Origin: an uncultured Collinsella sp.
Lineage (GTDB): Bacteria > Actinomycetota > Coriobacteriia > Coriobacteriales > Coriobacteriaceae
DNA: 35,772 bases
Reading direction: 5' to 3'
NCBI GenBank assembly: GCA_937934165.1
Contig: CALGZX010000003.1
Coordinates: 1-35,772 of the forward strand
Shown here: one piece after another, positions 30,942 through 35,772 of the stretch
How the letters are laid out: each line of letters opens with the position of its first letter
How positions within the stretch are numbered: the first letter of the stretch is position 1
The notes under the pieces: model-generated
Database searches by the model: none
Seen by the model: only the letters and a program-made list of their open reading frames with translations
What the model was told of the DNA's origin: nothing
Position numbers and translations under genes: made by a program

Positions 30942-31523
30942 CTACACGCGAATCGACAGGTTCTTTTTATCATCGCTCCAATTGCAAGCATTGCGCGCGG
31001 GGCATGCAAAGCAGGCGCGCGACGCTTTGTCGGCTGCATAGAGCAGACGCTCAAGCGGTTGGCTGTTCACACGCAGCTTTCGATGGCCCAGAATGGCCGT
31101 CTTAATGGCTGCGGCATCGGCCGGCTCAAACGCCACATCATCGGGCATGCCGCCGAGAATCGCATCAGCGACGCGTTCGCTTGCAACATCATGGGATATA
31201 CCCGATTCATACTGTTCATCTTTGCCGATATCGTGAAGAAGTGCCGTGGCGTAGATGACCTCACGGTCAAATTCGAGCTGTTCCTCGAGATTCTTGATCC
31301 ACATAATGCGAGCGACATCGAGAAGATGGTCAATACCGTGGCGGCAGAAGATGCGCCCCGATTCCAACTGTGCAATGTTACCCAGGTGCCGCCGGAACAG
31401 CCCGTTGGCGCAAATGTAATCAATGCGAGGCATGGCACCAAAGGGAGCCAAGCCCGAAGCCATAAAGCCGCGACGCGACGTCCCCTCATCGGTCTTCGAT
31501 GTAAAGTCGTTGACGACCCTCAT
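30942..31523 (-). CDS. HD-domain protein with C-terminal cysteine cluster
   Basis: A 193-residue predicted metal-dependent phosphohydrolase. HD motifs are CRHGIDHLLDVARI, then ATALLHDIGKDE (H97, D98), and GISHDVASE. The C-terminus has CFACPARNACNW, a CxxCx4C cluster that may bind iron-sulfur or zinc. It starts one base after the folE stop and lies between folE and folB, so a step such as removing phosphate from dihydroneopterin triphosphate is an attractive guess. This is not established and other HD proteins act on nucleotides. Confidence 0.85.
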   Translation of the reverse strand: MRVVNDFTSKTDEGTSRRGFMASGLAPFGAMPRIDYICANGLFRRHLGNIAQLESGRIFCRHGIDHLLDVARIMWIKNLEEQLEFDREVIYATALLHDIGKDEQYESGISHDVASERVADAILGGMPDDVAFEPADAAAIKTAILGHRKLRVNSQPLERLLYAADKASRACFACPARNACNWSDDKKNLSIRV

Positions 31524-31524
31524 G

Positions 31525-32082
31525 CTAACGGCCCAGCATCCTAAAGAACCGCTCCTCGAGCGCGGGATCAGTCTCAAAGACGCCGCGGCGAGCGAGCGTC
31601 ACGGTCTTGGTGCCGGGCTTTTGCACGCCGCGCATGGTCATGCACATATGCTCGGCTTCCATGAGCACAATCGCTCCCTGGGGAGCGAGATAATCCATGA
31701 GGGCATCGGCAACCTGTGCGCACAGCTGCTCCTGCAGCTGCAGACGACGGGCGTAGACCTCAACCGTGCGGGCAAGCTTAGAGAGCCCTGCGACACGGCC
31801 GTTGGGGATATAACCAATGGCGGCCTTGCCATAAAACGGCAGCAGATGATGTTCGCACAGCGAGTAGAACGTGATGTCGCGCTCGATAACCAAATCGTTC
31901 GAAGCGACGGCAAAGGTTTTGGACAGGTGCTCCTCGGCACTCTGGTCCATACCGCCGGCGATCTCACCATACATACGGGCAACGCGCACCGGGGTCTCCA
32001 GCAGGCCCTCACGAGTTGGGTCCTCGCCTATGCCCTCAAGCAACAGCTTAATGGCGGCCTCGACTTTTTCCTGATCGATCAT
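31525..32082 (-). CDS. folE: GTP cyclohydrolase I
   Basis: A 185-residue GTP cyclohydrolase I, the first enzyme of tetrahydrofolate synthesis. Zinc ligands are in YSLCEHHLLPFYG (C76, H79) and EHMCMTMRG (C147), and YIPNGRVAGLSKLARTVEVY is the family block. I start at ATG 32082, eight bases behind GTGAGG; the frame runs 21 codons further upstream without a ribosome site. It leads an operon with the HD protein and folB. Confidence 0.95.
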   Translation of the reverse strand: MIDQEKVEAAIKLLLEGIGEDPTREGLLETPVRVARMYGEIAGGMDQSAEEHLSKTFAVASNDLVIERDITFYSLCEHHLLPFYGKAAIGYIPNGRVAGLSKLARTVEVYARRLQLQEQLCAQVADALMDYLAPQGAIVLMEAEHMCMTMRGVQKPGTKTVTLARRGVFETDPALEERFFRMLGR

Positions 32083-32148
32083 CTGGGCCTCACTTTTCCG
32101 ATTTTGCGTTCGCGCTATGGTACCACGCCCTTTGGCATCGGCCACAAG

Positions 32149-32730
32149 CTACATAGTATGGGTCGAATAGACTGGATCGTCCCGCCAAAGTTCAACCGCA
32201 TCACAAAGCGCAACGCCCTCGCGCACAGCACGGGCGCGCGTGGCGTTCATATCAATCACGCGCTGATTGCTCGAGCCCCTAAAGCGCAACGAGATATCGT
32301 ACAAATCCTGAACGAACGGGCCGTCCACCAACATGTCGAGGCAGGCCAGGATACGGTTCGTCACCTCGGTATGATGGCGACCGCCCGGCATAAGCTCCTC
32401 GAGCACGTCGCCGGTAAAGCACCAAATGGTCTTGCCCGACCCCGCGGGATAGGCCGCACGCACGCGTTCGATAAAGTCAACAAGCCCCACCTGATTCTCG
32501 GGCTCCATAGGCTCGCCGCCCAGAATCGTCAGGCCATCGATAAAGGGATGGTCGAGGCTCTCGATAATCTTGTCCTCGACGGCACGATCGAACGTTTCAC
32601 CCGCGGCAAAGTCCCACGCGACGGAGTTAAAGCAATTCTTGCACCCGCGACGGCACCCGCTCACAAACAGAGAAGTACGAACGCCTTCCCCATCAGCAAT
32701 GTCGAAATACTTAATGTTCGCGTAGTTCAT
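32149..32730 (-). CDS. nrdG: Anaerobic ribonucleotide reductase activating protein
   Basis: A 193-residue radical SAM enzyme that installs the glycyl radical on NrdD. The cluster motif is SGCRRGCKNC (C26, C30, C33), followed by the SAM-binding LTILGGEPMEPEN. GGGAGAG precedes ATG 32730. It is separated from nrdD by a 426-bp region full of inverted repeats, whereas in most genomes the two genes nearly touch. Confidence 0.93.
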   Translation of the reverse strand: MNYANIKYFDIADGEGVRTSLFVSGCRRGCKNCFNSVAWDFAAGETFDRAVEDKIIESLDHPFIDGLTILGGEPMEPENQVGLVDFIERVRAAYPAGSGKTIWCFTGDVLEELMPGGRHHTEVTNRILACLDMLVDGPFVQDLYDISLRFRGSSNQRVIDMNATRARAVREGVALCDAVELWRDDPVYSTHTM

Positions 32731-32746
32731 AGGTAACTCTCCCGGG

Positions 32747-32828
32747 AGGCCGGGACATATCATCCCGTCCTCAAACATTCTCGGCCTTCGGCCTGCGAAA
32801 CTGCGGGCGGGACGATATGTCCCGGCCT
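32747..32828. repeat. 82-nt palindrome before nrdG
   Basis: Arms starting AGGCCGGGACATATC (32747-32761) and ending in its exact complement at 32814-32828 pair nearly perfectly for 21 bp. An apical GGCC-TTC-GGCC hairpin lies at 32783-32793. The arms share GGGACAT with the palindrome at 26449-26533. It ends 17 bp before the nrdG start and covers the approach to its ribosome site. Confidence 0.75.
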
Positions 32829-32843
32829 CATGCAAAGGGTAAC

Positions 32844-32990
32844 TCAATGAACGAAGCGAACATCGAGTATAGGGTTCGAGGTCCAATAAAAACTTTGTTG
32901 CAGCTCAACCGCCATCGCAAGCAAAGCGTTGTTGCAAGTCAACTCATTTCCGCTAAGAACTTCGAGGAGTGAGCAGGCCGCATGCTGCAT
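32844..32990 (-). pseudogene. Possible small gene or gene remnant
   Basis: A 48-codon frame whose residues look protein-like (SLLEVLSGNELTCNNALLAM, then ending WTSNPILDVRFVH). It has only a weak ribosome site and a lower GC content than its neighbours. I do not recognise it. It may be the tail of a decayed gene left between the two palindromes, or chance. Confidence 0.25.
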
Positions 32991-33007
32991 CTCAACTACA
33001 TCAACTT

Positions 33008-33145
33008 GGCTGCCCCGTAGCGAGGCCCCGGGCCTTTGCTCGATATGAGTTCCGCACGAACAGGAGGCGCCAGTGGCGCCTCCGTCGTGAGCCAGGACTG
33101 TCCGAAATAGCGAGTAAAGGCCCGGGGCCTCGCTACGGGGCGGCC
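33008..33145. repeat. 138-nt inverted-repeat element after nrdD
   Basis: Arms of about 35 nt (33008-33042 and 33111-33145) match at about 33 of 35 positions. They enclose a 68-nt centre with a perfect 9-bp hairpin GGAGGCGCC-AGT-GGCGCCTCC (33063-33083). It begins 11 bp past the nrdD stop. The size and structure fit a MITE-like element or a very stable transcript end. Confidence 0.82.
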
Positions 33146-33156
33146 TGGGATGGTTA

Positions 33157-35379
33157 TTAGAGATGCAGCACGCGGTCGCGGATCTCCTCGGTTCGGCCCT
33201 GGTTCCAGAACTGGGTACCGATGTAGCCGCACGTACGACGAGCGACATTCATCTTCTCCTGGTCACGATTGCCGCAATTGGGGCACTCCCACACCAGCTT
33301 GCCGTCATCCTCGACAATCTTGATCTCACCGTCGTAGCCGCACACCTGGCAGTAGTCGCTCTTGGTGTTGAGCTCGGCGTACATGATGTTGTCGTAGATG
33401 TACTGCATCACGCGAATGACAGCCTTGAGGTTGTCCTGCATGTTGGGAACCTCGACGTAGGAGATGGCACCGCCCGGCGAAAGCTGCTGGAACATACCCT
33501 CGAACTTGAGCTTGTCGAATGCGTCGATCTCCTCGGACACGTGGACGTGGTAGCTGTTGGTGATGTAGCCCTTGTCCGTCACGCCCGGGATGATGCCAAA
33601 ACGACGCTGCAGGCACTTGGCGAACTTGTAGGTCGTCGACTCAAGCGGGGTACCGTACAGCGAGAAGTCAATATCGCTTTCGGCCTTCCACTCCGCGCAC
33701 TTGTCGTTCATGCGCTGCATGACGGCCATGGCAAAGGGCGTGCCCTCCTTCTCGGTGTGGCTGTGGCCCGTCATGTACTTAACGCACTCATACAGGCCAG
33801 CATAACCCAGACTAATGGTGGAGTAACCGCCCACGAGCAACTTGTCGATCGTCTCGCCCTTCTTCAGGCGGGCGAGGGCACCGTACTGCCAAAGAATCGG
33901 TGCGGCATCCGAAAGCGTACCCATCAGACGCTCATGACGGCACAGCAGGGCGCGGTGGCACAGCTCAAGGCGCTCGTCGAAGATCTTCCAGAACTTATCC
34001 ATGTCCTGATGCGAGCTCAGCGCGACATCGGGCAGGTTGATGGTCACAACGCCCTGGTTAAAGCGACCGTAGTACTTGGGCTTGTTCGGGTCATAGTTCA
34101 GCGCGTTGGCCACGTTGTTAAATCCGTTACCGGAGCGGTCGGGCGTCAGGAAGCTGCGGCAACCCATGCAGGTATAGCAGTCGCCGTTGCCCGCGGTCTC
34201 GCCCTTCGACAGCTTGAGCTCGCGCATCTTCTTCTCGGAGATGTAGTCGGGCACCATGCGCTTGGCGGTGCACTTCGCAGCCAGCTGAGTCAGGTAGAAG
34301 TACGGGGAATCCTCGTGAACGTTATCGTCCTCGAGCACGTAGATGAGCTTGGGGAACGCCGGGGTGATCCACACGCCGGCTTCGTTCTTAACGCCCTCAT
34401 AGCGCTGACGAAGCGTCTCCTCCACAATCATGGCAAGGTCATGCTTCTCCTGGGGCGTACGGGCCTCATTGAGATACATAAAGACCGTCACGAACGGCGC
34501 CTGGCCATTCGTGGTCATAAGGGTCACGACCTGATACTGAATCGTCTGAACGCCGCGACGGATCTCGTCACGCAGGCGGTCCTCAACAACCTCGCGGACC
34601 TTTTCGGGAGATGCGGAAACGCCGAGCTCCTCGAGCTCGCGGGCGACCTCGCCGCGAATCTTTTGACGGCTCACCTCGACGAACGGGGCAAGATGGGTCA
34701 GCGAAATCGACTGGCCACCGTACTGGGAGGAAGCAACCTGAGCGATGATCTGCGTCGCGATGTTGCAGGCAGTCGAGAAGCTGTGCGGCTTCTCGATCAG
34801 CGTGCCCGAAATAACAGTACCGTTCTGGAGCATATCCTCCAGGTTCACCAGGTCGCAGTTATGCATGTGCTGGGCAAAGTAGTCCGAATCATGGAAGTGA
34901 ATCAGACCCTCATTGTGAGCATCCACAATCTCCTGGGGCAGCAGCACACGCTGGGTCAGGTCCTTGGAGATCTCGCCGGCCATGTAGTCACGCTGAACGG
35001 AATTGACGGTCGGGTTCTTGTTGGAGTTCTCCTGCTTGACCTCTTCGTTGTTGCACTCAATCAGCGACAGAATCTTGTCGTCGGTCGTGTTCTTCTGGCG
35101 CTTCAGGCTCTGAACATAGCGATAGATGATGTAATGGCGAGCGACCTCGTAGCAGTCGAGACGCATAATCTCGTCCTCGACCAGATCCTGAATCTCCTCG
35201 ACCGACACGGTGTGGCCCGCGTTCTCGCATGCCTCGGCGACGTTTTGTGCCGCATAAACCACCTGGCGGTCGGTAAGACGAGAGCTCTCCTCGACCTCCA
35301 AGTTTGCGGCGCGGATGGCATTGACAATCTTATCGATGTCAAAGACAACCTCGGTGCCGCTGCGCTTGATGATCTTCAT
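33157..35379 (-). CDS. nrdD: Anaerobic (class III) ribonucleoside-triphosphate reductase
   Basis: A 740-residue class III reductase that makes deoxynucleotides without oxygen, using a glycyl radical. An ATP-cone allosteric domain occupies about residues 1-95 (opening KIIKRSGTEVVFDIDKI). The C-terminal zinc site is CQVCG and CPNCGN, and the radical glycine is in RRTCGYIG (about G718). The active-site cysteine region includes CMGCRSFLTPD. The ATG follows AGAGGCAAGAGG. The promoter 220 bp upstream has an NrdR box, and the leader has potential secondary structure. It works with NrdG and probably a flavodoxin or formate as electron source. Confidence 0.96.
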   Translation of the reverse strand: MKIIKRSGTEVVFDIDKIVNAIRAANLEVEESSRLTDRQVVYAAQNVAEACENAGHTVSVEEIQDLVEDEIMRLDCYEVARHYIIYRYVQSLKRQKNTTDDKILSLIECNNEEVKQENSNKNPTVNSVQRDYMAGEISKDLTQRVLLPQEIVDAHNEGLIHFHDSDYFAQHMHNCDLVNLEDMLQNGTVISGTLIEKPHSFSTACNIATQIIAQVASSQYGGQSISLTHLAPFVEVSRQKIRGEVARELEELGVSASPEKVREVVEDRLRDEIRRGVQTIQYQVVTLMTTNGQAPFVTVFMYLNEARTPQEKHDLAMIVEETLRQRYEGVKNEAGVWITPAFPKLIYVLEDDNVHEDSPYFYLTQLAAKCTAKRMVPDYISEKKMRELKLSKGETAGNGDCYTCMGCRSFLTPDRSGNGFNNVANALNYDPNKPKYYGRFNQGVVTINLPDVALSSHQDMDKFWKIFDERLELCHRALLCRHERLMGTLSDAAPILWQYGALARLKKGETIDKLLVGGYSTISLGYAGLYECVKYMTGHSHTEKEGTPFAMAVMQRMNDKCAEWKAESDIDFSLYGTPLESTTYKFAKCLQRRFGIIPGVTDKGYITNSYHVHVSEEIDAFDKLKFEGMFQQLSPGGAISYVEVPNMQDNLKAVIRVMQYIYDNIMYAELNTKSDYCQVCGYDGEIKIVEDDGKLVWECPNCGNRDQEKMNVARRTCGYIGTQFWNQGRTEEIRDRVLHL

Positions 35380-35502
35380 CCTCTTGCCTCTTTCGCGTCG
35401 AAATCGTATTGCGCTTCAGAGCCAAACGATGCCCGGCAGGGCTTGCCCCTGTCTTGCGGCGCCGTCGCGCAATCTGTGTTTTCGAAAACCATAGGCCCTC
35501 AT

Positions 35503-35581
35503 GCGGACAATCCTCGCAGCCAATCAAGGGGCTCGAAGATCCATCCAAATGGGGCGAATAAGGTCCTCGTTCTCTGTCCGC
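35503..35581 (-). promoter_or_regulatory. Possible structured leader of nrdD
   Basis: In the roughly 220-nt leader, GCGGACA (from 35581-35575) can pair with UGUCCGC (35509-35503), closing a 65-nt region that contains a smaller AGCC/GGCU stem. Nearer the gene, CAGGG/CCCUG and other GC-rich hairpins are possible. It matches no riboswitch class I recognise. Confidence 0.3.
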
Positions 35582-35603
35582 CATCTATCATACGACAAAG
35601 AGG

Positions 35604-35651
35604 CATCTATATCCTGTATTCTTTTTTTAGGTCAAACACAACATATAGTGT
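35604..35651 (-). promoter_or_regulatory. nrdD promoter with NrdR boxes
   Basis: On the minus strand TTGACC (35630-35635) and TATAGA (35606-35611) form a promoter with an 18-bp spacer. ACACAACATATAGTGT at 35636-35651 is a near-consensus NrdR box. A weaker match (10 of 16) at 35604-35619 lies 32 bp away, the usual three-helical-turn spacing of NrdR box pairs, and overlaps the -10. NrdR represses ribonucleotide reductase genes. Confidence 0.7.
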
Positions 35652-35772
35652 TTCAGCAGGTCAAAGCAATTAGTCATTTTGCAGACGCATTAATTATGAG
35701 GGGTTCTTGGCAAGTCGGTAAAACGTTACCAACACGGCTACCTGCATGGCAGTTATAAACCCCCCTTAGTCA
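35652..35772. promoter_or_regulatory. Edge region with a LacI-like operator
   Basis: No gene is visible in the last 120 bp. GGTAA-AACG-TTACC at 35718-35731 is a perfect palindromic box with an AACGTT core, the shape of LacI-family operators. It probably belongs to a gene beyond the right edge. Confidence 0.35.

Larger units (their letters stand above)
32731..33156. other. 426-bp nrdD-nrdG spacer with two long palindromes
   Basis: It holds an 82-nt palindrome (32747-32828), a possible 48-codon gene remnant (32844-32990), a direct repeat (32893-32909 and 32927-32943, 14 of 17 identical), and a 138-nt inverted-repeat element (33008-33145). No U-rich terminator tail is evident at either palindrome. 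Confidence 0.6.

Noticed and set aside
32870..32885. GGGTTCGAGGTCC resembling a tRNA T-loop
   Set aside because: No D-stem, anticodon stem or acceptor stem can be formed around it on either strand.
33163..35673. 836-codon open frame on the plus strand opposite nrdD
   Set aside because: Same effect: a shadow of nrdD, with no recognisable motif, running through the nrdD promoter region.

Overview
The window looks like chromosomal DNA of a gut Coriobacteriia, most like Collinsella. This is an inference from several things: about 60 percent GC, strong AGGAGG-type ribosome sites with frequent GTG and TTG starts, class III (anaerobic) ribonucleotide reductase as an nrdD-nrdG pair, a DUF3793-flavodoxin pair, and many small intergenic hairpin repeats. 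I see no rRNA or tRNA gene, no CRISPR array, no integrase and no transposase.

Layout. 1-1979: start of a GntR-type regulator (cut by the left edge) and two HAD phosphatases, all on the minus strand. 2469-5337: a plus-strand three-gene operon made of an unrecognised protein, a ClpP-like serine protease with an intact triad, and a VirD4/TraG-type ATPase without membrane helices. It has no other conjugation gene nearby and is the most unusual gene set here. 5480-7895: pgi and a protein matching only the N-terminal half of iron-containing alcohol dehydrogenases, bracketed by a small repeat. 8060-10057: a Y-family DNA polymerase plus YolD-like operon behind a good promoter that overlaps two LexA-type boxes. 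10084-11811: a CopZ-like metal-binding membrane protein (minus), then DUF3793 and flavodoxin (plus). 11929-15034: a polar amino acid ABC importer (ATPase, permease fused to a secreted domain, lipoprotein). 15182-18515: endonuclease IV, a Gfo/Idh/MocA oxidoreductase and an aldo/keto reductase with ferredoxin clusters; the oxidoreductase gene is flanked by two copies of a 63-nt hairpin element whose arms covary. 18843-21033: a ketopantoate reductase-like gene, a small membrane protein and a secreted protein. 21346-23832: metY with a cysteine-containing leader peptide, divergent from a LysR regulator. 23932-26452: rnhA, a second Gfo/Idh/MocA gene, an acylphosphatase-like protein and a Fur-family regulator. 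26530-28421: a HAD phosphatase, a UreE-like protein and an FKBP/SlyD-type isomerase. 28542-30406: an M19 dipeptidase and a YgjP/SprT-like metallopeptidase. 30413-32082: folE, an HD-domain protein and folB. 32149-35379: nrdG and nrdD, with an NrdR box at the nrdD promoter.

Most genes are ordinary metabolism of an anaerobe. The parts that known gene families do not explain are the ClpP-VirD4 operon, the covarying hairpin pair around the 16215-17234 gene, several other long near-palindromes (7305-7360, 26449-26533, 32747-32828, 33008-33145), and leader-type regulation at metY and nrdD. All functional statements come from reading motifs by eye; no database search was run.
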